Shown here: positions 46,899-59,051 of the stretch, one piece after another | Position numbering within the stretch: position 1 is the stretch's first letter | Layout: the number at the start of each line of letters is the position of its first letter | The notes under the pieces: generated by a model | The model's input: only the letters and a program-made list of their open reading frames with translations | What the model was told of the DNA's origin: nothing | Databases searched by the model: none | Position numbers and translations under genes: made by a program | Source: Membranipora membranacea | Lineage: Eukaryota; Bryozoa; Gymnolaemata; Cheilostomatida; Membraniporidae | NCBI GenBank assembly: GCA_914767715.1 | Contig: OU612068.1 | Coordinates: forward strand, 22,012,001 to 22,076,000 | DNA length: 64,000 nucleotides | Direction of reading: 5' to 3'

Positions 46899-49779
46899 GT
46901 GTTAGATGACATTCTGGATTTTTCTTATCTCCTCCAAAACATATAAAGCCCATGTTGATATCCAACTTTGTTTCGCATTCGATAGCTTTCTTGATTGGAT
47001 GTGAAATTCCAGTGTTGAGGGATATTGTTAATCACGTTAATCTGCAACGCAATATACACGCCAGTCTTAAGTGGGTTACAATGGCAAGCTAGGACAACCG
47101 ATCCTCTAACCATGAGAGAATTTATTTGCACTTACAAAATTCCACAATATTGTAGGGCCAGTATATTTTATTTATATTTCTCCGGACAAAGTTATACAAA
47201 AGCACTCGCATGGCCACAGTGGTCTCATGAGGGCTACTTGGGATCATTAACCCAACAGTTCTGGAAGGATTGGCATGGAGTAATTCTTTGCAATTTCAAA
47301 GAAGCTCTCCTTCCTCAAGTATAAAAAGAGAGATGTTACCTATAGACCATGATCTAGTTCAAGTGCCTGGACCTAGCATGGACCCTTGTCGAACGTGAAA
47401 TGCCACTGCAAAGGAAAAGTGGAAAAAACCCTAGAACACTTCGCCTAAGCGTCCTTGAGAAAATAGCAAAATTCAAAATCTGCCCGTAGAATAAAAGCAT
47501 GAAGCCTAAATATTTTTTATGAAATGGAAATACATAATTCTTCGAACTTCAGACTAGTAAGTTTATTTTCAATCTGTGAAAGCCGTCGTTAGATAGCGTT
47601 GAGCACTGGATTGGTAAATGGATCATTATAGGGTTTTATCCATGAGCGATGAAACCTCTCGCATCTTATGCTGAAACGTAGTGAGCCATGCGCGTCCAGA
47701 TTACGCTGTGTGCATGACTGGATTGACATTTGTTTCCATCTTAGGGCACCCGCGAGTGGGGCATTTTCTCTAAACACCTTAATATTCTAGCAATTGCTAA
47801 ATCTTTTTATTTCACATCTTATTCTTAAAATGGACTATTTATGTCAGGCTCGATCAGATAAGTCTGTTTTCATAACAATGAGCAATTTCTTGGAGTTGCC
47901 CACTGTACTGATAGGGGAACGATTCTCAGTTCCGAAGAAAATAGAACTTTAATAAGGCAAGGCAGTGTCCTAAAGTGACAAGTAAAATAACTCCTTCTAC
48001 TTGCTTGTCGGGTATAACTGTACAGCTCTTTAGCATAATTGCCAAGTAGTCTTAATTCAGAAGTGGGAGATTTCAATTTACAGCAATATTGCAGCGCATA
48101 ATGGTGCTTAGAGGGTGTAAGGCGTTCGAGCAATCCACCTGGGATTTGATGGCCGTGTGAGCCCCCAATGGGACCCAGGATGGAGCCCCAGCAGCTGATA
48201 CTCTGAGAGCAAAAGGAAGGGGTTAAAACGCACATTTACATAGTATACAAATACTTTAATGACCTGCCAAAGAAGTGGCTTACCATATTAAAAATTTCTG
48301 CTTGCCTTTCAGAACTTTAAAGGTGGCTGTAAATCTTAATTGGTAGGTATTTCCCTTAGTGTGGTAGAGGTCAGCTTGGTTTTCAATTCGCATATGAAAA
48401 TAACAATGAACAGGACGTCAATGCAGGTATATTTGATGTATGTTAAATCATAGTATTTGTAGTGCTCTTTGTTTCCACTTGTTTAATGTAGCTCCAAGTA
48501 AAACTTTATGATACTCTGGTTTTATTTGTTACAATCTTTGTTTACACTAAATAGCCCTAAATTGAAGAAAGCAGTTGGAATTTACCCATAATTGGAGCAT
48601 GGATCATTACGAACTTTCTATGAGATTTTAAACAACACATAGCTTCCCCGATTAATTCATTTCATTGCAGCCATTGGGGTTTAGGGGCTGCTGACAACTC
48701 TGTGGTGCAGAAGGTTATAGAGCTTATATCTTTGATTTTCATTGTTGACCATGTCGCCTATCTGTGAAGGCAAATTGCAAATGGATTCCTAAGTAGTGGT
48801 GCCAGGGTTGAATGCTACTTTAAGCTCAATTCTATGCTACTGCTAAGATGTAAACAGCTTGGGAATATTTAATGCATTTGATGATCCTCTACATGACAAT
48901 TCGTAGTGTTTTCTTTGTTACTACAGTCGCATTAGGTAGTTCAATGTTATGAAAAGTTATAAATAAAAACAAAAAACTTTGTAGTAAGCTGTTAGCTAGA
49001 TCAAATTGGAAATTCATGTGATCAAACTATGTAGGCTTCCCTGTCCTTATCATACAATTAATGGATCCGATTTGCTCACAAATTCAACAATGAAATGAAT
49101 CAAATTTTTTCACTTTCCATAGCCATGTTATGTTGTTTGTCATCCTATTGATGGTCGTAAGGAAAATATTTTTTTAACGCTATTTGTCAGCTAAATATAT
49201 TAAACGGAACTCTTGAGATTGATTCAAAAGATCATGTTTGGGGTCATTTGTCAGGTGTTATATTTGCATACAACACTCAAATCAATGTATCCTAAACTAT
49301 CAATGACAGATTTTGTGACAAAACCATTGATTATTACGATATGATAATATATCAAACTTTGATCTGTCAATGTTTTTTAAAGAATACACAGGAGGGTATT
49401 ATAATTTTCAAACTATTGCATTTAGATTAATTGTTATAAATATCTATTTCTCTAAACGCTAAGCAATTATATTACGTAAAAAGAAACAGAAAAATCTCGA
49501 AAAACAGAGTGAGCAGTAGGTCCCCAGTAGAATGGGGTAAAAGGACCCAACAGGAAGGCTAGATACTTGAATAAAATATCTCAGGGATTAATGTCTCACA
49601 TTCATGAACAACACAAAAGAAAATCACAACTTTGAATACTTTATTATAAAAAATAATGATTGTCCTTTCGGCATCAAAAAAAAAAAGTTCTGTAAGATTT
49701 GAAAAAATATAGAGTTAACCGTGATAAAATAAACAGATATATCATTTATTATTCATCATTTCCTTAGAGTTGAACTCAA
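46899..49779. other. Mostly noncoding interval
   Basis: No firm gene. A minus-strand frame at 47870-48235 is open for 121 codons and contains NYAKELYSYTRQ. The related nucleotide sequence at 50770-50830 is not open in that frame. Nothing else is recognisable. Confidence 0.4.
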
Positions 49780-50167
49780 CTAATATCTTTTTGATATTGT
49801 TCTGTGTCTTTCCCTTCTTGAAGCACTCCTTTGCAGATCAACAAGTTTGTTCAACTCAAAACTAAACTTACTTAATTTGCGACTGCATTGCCTGTATAGG
49901 CACTGAACTTCATCTACGACCTGGCGAAAAAAGTAGGGTAGCATGAGCATTATTTTTAAATCAAGCAGAATGTATAAGAAAATGTATAAGCAAAGCCTAT
50001 CTGCCAGCCCACTTAAAGATTTTGATGACTTAATTGATAGTAACTGTAATGACTGTAATACCAGTACTCACCATTTCTTTGACAGATGGTTCTTCAAATG
50101 TAGATATTTTTGGAGTATCTTTGTCAGACTTAGCTCTGAAGAGTCGGTTACCAATATTGAGTCCCAT
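49780..50167 (-). CDS. Small basic helical protein family, copy d (78 aa)
   Basis: The clearest complete member. Exon 1 is 50072-50167, starting with ATG (an in-frame stop lies two codons upstream) and encoding MGLNIGNRLFRAKSDKD and then EEPSVKEM, with donor ATG|GTGAGT. Exon 2 is 49780-49920, with acceptor GCCAG, encoding VVDEVQCLYRQCSRKLSKF, FELNKLVDLQ and a basic Arg-rich tail, then TAG. An AATAAA lies about 30 bases after the stop (49745-49750). The total is 78 residues, basic and predicted helical. The MG start could permit myristoylation, which is inference. Function unknown; a weak ESCRT-III-like N-terminus is possible. Confidence 0.55.
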
Positions 50168-51307
50168 GATTCACATGTGTTTAGCTCAAGTACTTCAAGT
50201 GAGTGTTGAAGAAAAAGCACCACCCTGGATTTATATTCAGACAGAAACATTCACACCCGATAACTTTATGTCTTTAATTTTCACAACTTGCCTGCTCTTC
50301 TCAGCAGATGTGTTTTTGTTTTAAATAATTTCCAGTGAGTCATCAAGACTTATGCCTCCTCTACCATTTCCTCTCAACTACGCCCCTGCGGAGTGTTTTC
50401 AATTTGAATGGTTTATGGTCCGGATGGGTATTTTGGTGATTTACAAAGATCACTCACATTAATTGTGAGGCTCAACTATTACATTATAGACTTTTGGTGC
50501 TACTAGCCTGGTGAATTCAGTATTTTGTATCATCTTGTTTTTAAAGTTGCTTATTTATTCTTATACAACTTCTTTCGGACCGTTGCAATGTAGTATTTTG
50601 TAGTAAATTTGACAATTATGTCCGGTCACAGGTCAAAAGACATCTATTGAACTTAAAGTTATTTAAGGGATACATCAGACTTTAATCATCCTTTTAATAA
50701 TGCAGTCCAAGATGTCAGTTACGGTCTTGTAATTGTTCATTTAATTGGCTATGGAGTGACTAGTGAAAGATTTAATTCTGCTTTCTTATATGTGTATGAC
50801 TGTACAGCTCCTTAGGTTAAAATGTTGACAGTGCGCTCTTCATCAGTGCTCGAGCAAATTTCACAAATTGCTTACCAGAAGATAGCAAATTTAGCCTAGA
50901 TCTTCTATGCATGTTTCCTCATTTAAAAATTCAAGCTTATTTTAAATATGTGAATGCGGTCAGTTATTGGTATTGAAGACTGGTCAAATCAGCTTACAGT
51001 TTGAATACTGGATGGAGGGTAAATGAAATCCTCATTACCGGGTTTTCTCCATTGGCTTTTAAATCTGTCACGTCTTATCCCTTGCACAATCGGATAACGT
51101 TGTTCGCGTTGTTTGCGTTGTTCGCATGATAGGTTTAGCGTCAGAAATATCAGATTGATATCGACCGTCAAGGAAAATGTTAAGACCTTGATCTCTATAA
51201 CCTGTGCTAAATTATCCTTATATATGTATGCACTTCATTGCGGATAGTACTCACTCTTGAGAATGTTTTACAGAATACCCAAAAAAGGAAATGTCAGTAA
51301 GTAAGTA
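50168..51307. repeat. Spacer with duplicated block
   Basis: The block 50990-51270 is repeated in diverged form at 51815-52250 (shared AAATCTGTCACGTCTTAT, the CGCGTTGTT string and the GATAGTACTCA string). This shows that the gene-family copies d and e arose within a local duplication. Confidence 0.65.
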
Positions 51308-51398
51308 ATTTCTTTGACAGATAGTGCTTCAAAAGTAAACATGTTTGGAGAATTCCTGACAGCTTTAGCTTTGAAGAGTCTGTTTCCAATATTGAGTA
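51308..51398 (-). pseudogene. Small helical family, copy e (broken)
   Basis: Homologous to exon 1 of copy d (LNIGNRLFKAKAVRNSP ... SVKEI), but the start ATG is lost by substitution and the donor ATG|GTGAGT is replaced by ATTACTTAC. No second exon was found nearby. A decayed duplicate. Confidence 0.6.
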
Positions 51399-52682
51399 AT
51401 AGGATCCACATGTATTTAGCTTCAGTATCTCCATGTTTGTGGGGACAAGCAGCACCAACCTTAATTGATATTCTGACGTAACCCTTCACACCAAATAACT
51501 TAATGATTTTACTTGTCACAGCTCTCTTACCCTCCGAATTAGACGTGCTTGAATTTGAAGGCTTCCTGTACTGCTATATGGTGAAATCTCTGCACATGAA
51601 AATTAATATTTTGTAATTAATAAGTGTTTCAGATTAAAATTGTTTGTGTATTTAAGAGTTACCTCATCATTGTCAATGAGGTTTCACATGTCAAACTGAT
51701 TATTGAAGCAAACCTGAATTCTAATTTGTCGAACATCAGGTCATTTATTGTGGTGCAAAGGTCATTAGCCTCCCTTTCATTAATAAGTTGGTCATAAGAC
51801 TGGTTAAATCAACTTACAGTTTGAACTATTCACAGAATGTGAATAAGAACATCATCATCAGGTTTTCTCCACTAGTTTTGAAATCTGTCACGTCTTATTC
51901 CTAAGTATAATAAGCCCTGCACATTTGGATTACGTTGTCCGCGTTGTTGGCATGACAGGTTTAGTGTATATATATTATCTGAACATATCAACAATCAAGG
52001 AATATGTTAACACCTTGATCTAAAAACTTTGCTGATTTAACCAGCTTTGTGAGAAATCTTTCACAGTCATGATTGAAATGGGGGGATTTATGGAAAGCAC
52101 AATCTGATAAAGTTGTTCTATCACTGTATCAAATTTTATTCGAGGAGGGTGATTCTCAATCAAGAAAAGATAAATATTTAGATTAATATATATAAGAAAA
52201 TACTTGAACTAACTTTTGGATAGTACTCATTTGTTGAGGATTTTTTACAGAGTGCCAAAAATAGCAAGGTTAAAGGATTACTGACACCTTGGAGGTTTTG
52301 GTATCGTTTTGAAGCTCTTAGTCTAACTAAGATAACACTGGCAATGTCTAAATTAGACTGTGGCCTCATTTCAAGGAATAAGCCATTGAGGGAGCAAAAT
52401 TCTTCTCATATACTCTCATATACTCATATTGTCTCCCCTCACAGATCTTAGAGAAGACAACTCATCTAGTAAATCCCTTATGAGCAGTAGCCTCATTTCC
52501 TGAATTCTCAAATACACACCCCCATCTAAATGTTTATGATTCACATTGATTACTATGACTATGTAAACAAAGGCACGCTTAACCGCAGTTGATGTATTTT
52601 ACGTGTTGTCATTATGGGCATTCCATCACAAGTGTGATTCATTAAATGGGCATACAGACAAAATAGAAAAATATTCTAAAGT

Positions 52683-52739
52683 CAATGATGGTATAACCAG
52701 AGACTATAGATATCTATAGTCTCTGGTATAACATCATTC
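52683..52739. repeat. 57-bp near-perfect palindrome
   Basis: The central 30 bases (52697-52726) are a perfect palindrome, CCAGAGACTATAGAT followed by its reverse complement. The symmetry continues outward for about 12 bases per side with one bulge and one mismatch. It lies inside the Kolobok-like element. Confidence 0.85.
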
Positions 52740-52893
52740 ATTGTTACAACATCACAGTACATAGCAAACAGCAATTGTAAAGGGTGATCGTTCAAAGAGA
52801 CCACATTTGAAGCCTGGCCCTCTGATCTCTGCCTTCTCAGTGAAGCCCAGTGAGGGCAGATTTACTAAACATAACAAAATAAACAGCTGACTG

Positions 52894-53360
52894 ATGACTA
52901 TGACCAGAAATTTGTTTGGCGATTCATTTCTATTTCATAAATTGAGTGCACTTATGCCGCACACACTTGCTGGGCAGAATTCTCAACAAATGGCTGCTAA
53001 CTATAACATTCCATCAGACTCTGAGGACAGTGAAGAAGATTATTTTTCAGCAGAGGAGGACATTAATTATGAGAATGGCAATATTTTAAAATGACGATGA
53101 CACAAATATGCTCTTTCCTGTATTTTCTTAGCAGGAAAATTTGTGTAAACAAAAGCAGTCCATTGCCATACTCTGGATCTTGTGGCCAAGGGTATGCCGG
53201 GAATCCTGGACAGAGCATGCAAATTCTAGATGGTCCCATTACTAATTTTATGTGCGTTCAGGCCAAAATTTACAAGGCAAATGAGACTATAAAGCGGTGG
53301 TCCTCAGATCATTCTGCATTGCTCATGACAGTGGCCCATACCAAAGCTCATAATATGTAA
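52894..53360 (+). CDS. Two short frames inside the TTAA element
   Basis: The first frame (52894-53094) ends with an acidic stretch, SDSEDSEEDYFSAEEDI. The second (53091-53360) overlaps its stop and contains CGQGYAGNPGQSM and IKRWSSDHSALL. Neither is recognised. Their place inside the transposon suggests decayed element-encoded sequence. Confidence 0.25.
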
Positions 53361-53875
53361 ACCTCAAAACATCATAATCATCCCACTATTGTTTCCTTCA
53401 GCTGATTTTGCCTCGAGTTATTCAGCGGTCAGCATGTTCATTCTAGCTAACCAACAATAACACAAGTTTGCAATGATGATCGGTGTATACAATGATGTTA
53501 TACAGTGTATACAATGAAGATCGGGCTATTGAATAGGGTCCTTTGATGTAGGATTAATTGGAATAGTTACCTAACCACAACCTAATGTTTGTTTTACAAA
53601 CATTGATATTTATTAGCGAGAGCGTCATAATAGCTGGCAAACTCATTCATGGTTATCAAGTTGGCCCTCAGACTTGAATCATGACTGAGCTGGCTCTTGA
53701 CTGAGAGGGCAACTTCCAATTTAATTTTAAAATGTGCTGTATTCAGCAGGTTTTCGGTTTGTGGCCAACTCAGAAACTGGTGCTACATCCAAAAAAATGC
53801 TATTTTTCATCATTTTTTTCATATTTTTTTACCCCTGTAAAGTCCAGAACCTCCAAGGTGTCCGTTATCCTTTAA

Positions 53876-54702
53876 GTAAGCAAGGCAGTAGCATAGGAGT
53901 GACATGTTCGGGGGTTTTCGGGGGTTGCTTAGATCTGGAGTTGGGAAAGAAAGGTTGAGAAATATAACAGGCTCAAATGTAGCTCAAACTCACCACTCAC
54001 TTATAACCTTGAATCGGCCTATAGGAGTGGCCATCTTATTATTACTAGGTTACCAGAGCGCATTCATATATCATTGATCATTGGTAAAATAAAGTTTATG
54101 AAGCATGAGGACCTGATAGAAACTGCTAAAGCTCCTACACAACACAGCTAAAAAAACTGAGCTAATCCCTGAACGGCACACAACTCCATCGCAAGTATTT
54201 ATTAACTCTTGGATTCTACTCTACCCGAATCACATCCCAGTTAGTTATACCCATCGTCGATCCAAATTACGTACTCAATCTGAATACATGTAACTTTACA
54301 TTACTAGTTGGTTCTTGACTGTCTTGAGGGCACATGCTACCATCCTACTGGTTGTGGGGGTCAGTGGGAACGGGAAGATGAGAGGACATATCTCTTCTTT
54401 TTTCACTACGTTGGAATTCAACCCCAGATCAATGAGCTCAACCTGAGATCCTTTCTATCCCAGATTTTCATTTGCCAACCTCAGATCCAAATTCTTTTTT
54501 CACTCCAAGCATATCCGGGGTTCAATGGTAAACTCAAAACGCCCCAGGATTGAATGATTCAAATTACCATATTTTAATTAAAATCAGAAAGCACAAACAC
54601 ACATCGGAATGCCGTGTCACAAGGGCTGCTCCCCCTCGCTATCATCATTCTACCAATCATTTATGCAACTTGAATAAAATATCTCTGGTTTAAGTATCTT
54701 AC
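53876..54702. other. Noncoding interval
   Basis: No supported gene or repeat. A few open frames of 75-80 codons lack any recognisable feature. Confidence 0.45.
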
Positions 54703-55331
54703 TTACACACAAAAATGTAATGGAACAGGTTTGGAAATGTTTTCATAATAATATGTTCTTTTTGGGTGTCGACAATAAAAGAGGGTTTTTAGCTTGAGAA
54801 CGATTGAAAAAAGTTTGATGTCTTTAAAACTTGGTAAGATGACAATTGGAATAATAAGTTTTGTACCAGTCAGAGATATGACAGCAGTGAATCTGATAAA
54901 CGAATAAAAACACCTGTCATTTATTCCTTTGAGTAGTGATCGATTGATATCTTTGCGATTTGTTCTTTGACTTTCCATTCTTGAAGCATTCCTTTGTGGG
55001 TCAAAGTGTTTGTTCAACTCAAAACTTAGCTCTCTTAGTTTGTGACTACATTGCCTGTAAATGCACTGAATTTTATCTACAACCTGGAGAGAAATATGGA
55101 AGGGTAGAATTAGCCATTGAGTCAACAAAAGACAAAAGAATATTTAAAACTGATCAGAAACTAAAATCTCATTTGATTCCATGAAATGAATGTCACTGAA
55201 ACTTTCTAATGTGTTCATTTTATTTCAGAACTAACCATTTGTTCGACAGTTTCTTTTTAAAATGTAAATTGTTTTTGAGGATTTCTGTCAGCTTTAGCGC
55301 TGAATAGTGTGCTACCAATATTGAGTCCCAT
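54703..55331 (-). pseudogene. Small helical family, copy f (probably broken)
   Basis: The upstream exon (55236-55331, MGLNIGSTLFSAKADRN) has an in-frame TAA eight codons before its donor, which is GTTAGT. The downstream exon starts at 55083 (VVDKIQCIYRQCSHKLREL, FELNKHFD) and, unlike the other copies, lacks the early stop; the frame stays open to 54703. Loss of the first exon frame makes a functional product unlikely unless another start is used. Confidence 0.5.
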
Positions 55332-57016
55332 GGTTGGCATGTGGTTAGCTTGAGTAATTTCAGATATGTGGTGAAATGTAACACCACCCTGCATTTATAT
55401 TCAGACAAAACTCTCCACACCCAATAACTTAATAAAATTAATCCTTCAAACTCACCGACCCTCAATGCAGACATGTTTTTGTTTGAAATATTTTCCAGTG
55501 AGTCATGAGGGCTTCCTGTTATGTAATGTGGTGCTTTCTCTGCACAAGGAAATTTTCTCAATCTATAAGGTAGAGGATATCACATTTCCCATGCTCCTAT
55601 GTTACTCAGCCAAAGCGCCAAAGTATTATTATTTAAGGGATCTCAACTGACCGTACAAGTTTATTTATCTATATTATTTTCTGATGCTGAATCATACAGA
55701 GTATCGATCCTTTTATAAGTAGTTTTTAAGAAACGCCCAATTCAGCTCCTTTTCCCTAAGCTGCGTCATTCTGCCTACAGCAGAGCCTTGCGGCATGATC
55801 TATCTCTGCAGCGCAGCGGTGTTAGCGCTGCATTCCATCAAGAAAGGCAACTCCAAGAGTTCAAGGTTAGATGAGTTATCGAAGCCAGTGTTCCATTTAG
55901 GCCCAAATGTTTCGAAATTTTGTGTTCCTTTGTTTTCCCAATTTTAGTACTCAGTTTGGGTGAATTAATTCAGGCCCTACGCTTAAGGGAATGAAATATG
56001 TCTCAACAGTTTGCACATGGACAACGTGATCCTGCATGGGCCAAATAATACCCAAATGGCGACAGGACAATTCCAAACTGAGTCTTAGATTCGAGTTTTT
56101 TTTTCATTAGAAGTGCTTCAAGGCAAGGTTTGTTTTTCCAGGATTAACAGAGATCACTCTACATTGAAGGCTTGATTATTACAACATTTTTTGTAGTTTT
56201 GTAGCTTGGAAATTATAGGCAATCTAGCATTACAGGCCTCGTTGCCGGTACTTGCTGATTATCATGGCATTGACACATTTATTGGAAGTGCGTCAAACAA
56301 GACTAAGTCAGACGGCAATCTCAACTATGTAAGAGCCATTGAGTCTCAGGCACCAAAGTAGATTACGCCTTCCCATGTGGAGAGTCTTATAATTTACTTG
56401 TTTATAATAAGAAATGTTTAGAATGTTTACGTTAACACATCATGCAAATTTCGTCATAAAACTCCAAGATTGTTCAAAACTTTCTTACAGGAGCCTGAAC
56501 CTTGTAATCTGATGAAGTTAAGACTCAAAATAAGTTTCTAGTTGGTAGCTGAAGTTTTTTCCAATGAGAATCACCCATACCATCACTAAACTGTCCGCAG
56601 AATAGCCCCATTTGCAATGATATTCTAAAAAGTGGGGCATGTAGAAGTGTATAATTGTTGATGTTAATGTAATTGAGATTTAATGGGCACGGATAAATTT
56701 TGTACAGTCATCTTTATCTGCTGATGAAACAATTGGGGTGAATAAGTTTACTAACAGCTTTTGGTTGCGTTATTCATTTGACCAGTGATGTTGAGATTGT
56801 ATTAAGTTCTTGCATAGATATGTGTCTCACACTTTTTGATTTTGACTCTGCACAATATTGAGTCTCAACTCGATCAGCATATATAAACATAATATATATA
56901 TGATTTGAATATTCAAAGGAGAGAAATTTGGCTAGTTAACAGCGAAACTGATAGCTTGCCCACTTTGGTTGATTAAAATCGGTTGATTAAAATCAGGCAT
57001 GGGTGTCATCAGGTGG
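55332..57016. other. Noncoding interval
   Basis: Nothing beyond weak open frames; no gene, RNA or clear repeat boundary. Confidence 0.45.
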
Positions 57017-57272
57017 CTCTCTGTTTGCAGGCCAACCAAACCCACGTAATTGATAGACTGATGTGAACAAGCACATTGTGTGGATTTTTCCCGGGAATGC
57101 TACTTTGTGAGTGTGGATTCTAGTCCTCAAATGGATTTTATAAGTTGTGTTACTTTGTAGGAAAGGTAAGACAATGAACTAGTACCCACACCCTCAAAGT
57201 AGCATTCTTTGGAGAAATCAGCACATCATGCTCTATCGACTACTGGGGTTCAGTCGGCCTGCAAACAGAGAG
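57017..57272. mobile_element. Fold-back element
   Basis: Perfect 17-bp terminal inverted repeats CTCTCTGTTTGCAGGCC / GGCCTGCAAACAGAGAG. Weaker inverted similarity runs through the interior (the AATGCTACTTTG block against CAAAGTAGCATT). One arm shares AACC-CAGTAGT-GAT strings with the SINE at 60640-60902, so it may be two SINE tails in inverted orientation. Confidence 0.7.
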
Positions 57273-57724
57273 TAGTCTGTAATATTATGGAATAATGTTA
57301 CACCTGCTTGGACCACTAATAGAGGGTAAGTGCAATGACTCCTCAATGAAAGAGTGTTATTTTCTAATGTTTGGCACTCAAATGTATGAGTTCAAAAATA
57401 GGGTAAGTGTTGTTGTAAAGAGAGGTGAAAAACAAAATCACCTGCAGAGAAAAAGTAAAAAATGTGCTCTCTAATTACATGACACAAATGAGTGGCTGGG
57501 ATTCTTTTCACGATTTAACACCTACAAATAGATATTTGAAACCAATTGTAAATGTGCAAAATGTTAAACCTTCGTGCACTCATAGTTTTGCGGTACAAGT
57601 ACCTTGGTCAGATGTTGTGCTTCCCTTTGAGTTACATGTAACTGCAAGTTATTATGTTGTCTCGCTGCTACATGTACTCTTCAACTCTGAAGGCTGTGAT
57701 TGAGAACTGACCCCTGTGGATCAC

Positions 57725-57950
57725 CTTAAGACACTTTTCTTAGAGGTAGCTCTAGCTTTCATGCATTTGGACCCTTCACAGAGATTATTTCTATTGAGAT
57801 TCTGAAATGCCTCTTTCGACTTTCTTTCACAGTAGGAAGTACAAACGATCAAACTACACATCTGGTGGAATTCCACAGTAAACTCCCTCTCCGAACCCAC
57901 ATCTTGATTACCGTATTGTTGGATTATTGATGGCACTACTTCTTCAATAG
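57725..57950 (-). CDS. Orphan exon candidate
   Basis: Flanked by a good acceptor (TTCTATTCTAG) and donor (TTAAG|GTGATC), with 74 open codons between them in phase. It is Cys-containing (HQMCSLIVCTSYCERKS, NLCEGSKCMK) and not recognised. It lies 540 bases past the otopetrin stop on the same strand. It may belong to an unseen gene or be decayed sequence. Confidence 0.25.
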
Positions 57951-58490
57951 CTAGAATAGAACAGTTGTCATTCTAAATACTACTTCGATGACTATGTAAA
58001 GGTTATTTTCACTATTTGTAATTCATGTAATTCATGATAATTGCATTTCCCTGTGGTAAAACACTTTTCTTTCTATATTTTGCTATAAAGAAACATTGTA
58101 AATTAAGAGAATAAATGTTCAAAGAAAGTAAATAAAAGCACAGGTCAACCAGATAGTCTGTGACAAGAGTGGCGGCCAACCCTCCAACTAATTACAAAAA
58201 CACCACACAAACATCATGAAAAGCCCAGACAAAACATGCCCGCCCTACCTTACTGTTGCGCAGTACACAGAAAATAATTGATTAGTGTCAATGATGACGA
58301 GCAAGGCTGTAGCCAATTCAAAAGCAGTGACTAAAAGGTTATTTTAAAAGGATGACGATATGATAAGGATTCCATGTGAGGGAAGTTAATATAAAATGTC
58401 TAAAAAATAAAGTTGTTGCAACCGGGTATTCCCAGTAAAGCCTGTTGAGGCCTGTGAAATGATGACTAATATAAGTTAGTGAGAGGCAAG

Positions 58491-59051
58491 TTAACTGTCA
58501 CCATATATAGGACCATTACCAATATGTAGACGCAGATCATGGGGATTGGCAGTAATGCGTCCTTCTGATTTCAACTTGTGATATACCTCCAGTATTATGT
58601 GCATAGAAAAGAAACGGAAGAACAATGAAAAGGGTAGGGTGAACTGATCAAGAACTGCAAACACCAACGGTTCAAAGAATTTGAAATTCCATGGGTTTGT
58701 GAATGAAATATATGTATATATGAAGCTACCATAAACCCATGCCATCAAATTACTCATGGCTAAAAACTGTAGTAGAAGCATAAAGAACTGTTTCTGATGC
58801 CCGTTAATACGTAGCTCAAAGCGATCATAGACCAAGTAACCTAAGAGGACCGTTTGACAGGCTACTTGGAAAATGTCAAGGATGTAGGTAGCAAGAAACA
58901 GCTGTGCCTCCTGTTTAACATCTGCAGAGATTATCTCTGGCTTGCTGTTGGAAAAAGCTGCAATGGTTGGTATGTTTTTTAAAACGAGGCGTCCGATGCA
59001 AGCCATTCCAGATACAAGAAGTACGATGCTTGTCATGTTGCGCTGCCATTC
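58491..59051 (-). CDS. Otopetrin terminal exon
   Basis: Acceptor TTTTACAG, phase 0, 186 codons plus stop. It carries the last four membrane helices and a short soluble tail (KLKSEGRITANPHDLRLHI). Confidence 0.82.
   Translation of the reverse strand, partial: EWQRNMTSIVLLVSGMACIGRLVLKNIPTIAAFSNSKPEIISADVKQEAQLFLATYILDIFQVACQTVLLGYLVYDRFELRINGHQKQFFMLLLQFLAMSNLMAWVYGSFIYTYISFTNPWNFKFFEPLVFAVLDQFTLPFSLFFRFFSMHIILEVYHKLKSEGRITANPHDLRLHIGNGPIYGDS

Larger units (their letters stand above)
52274..53871. mobile_element. Kolobok-like TTAA DNA transposon remnant
   Basis: Terminal inverted repeats start AGGATTACTGACACCTTGG at the left and, on the reverse strand, AGGATAACGGACACCTTGG at the right. TTAA lies directly outside both ends (52270-52273 and 53872-53875). 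TTAA targets with AGG-starting termini fit Kolobok rather than piggyBac. At 1.6 kb it is short for an autonomous element. It has two open frames but no recognisable DDE or THAP motif. Confidence 0.7.

Noticed and set aside
47870-48235. 121-codon frame with YAKELY string, reminiscent of ESCRT-III helix 2
   Set aside because: The homologous sequence at 50770-50830 has a stop in this frame, splice phase to the small helical gene is not shown, and the match is only a few residues.
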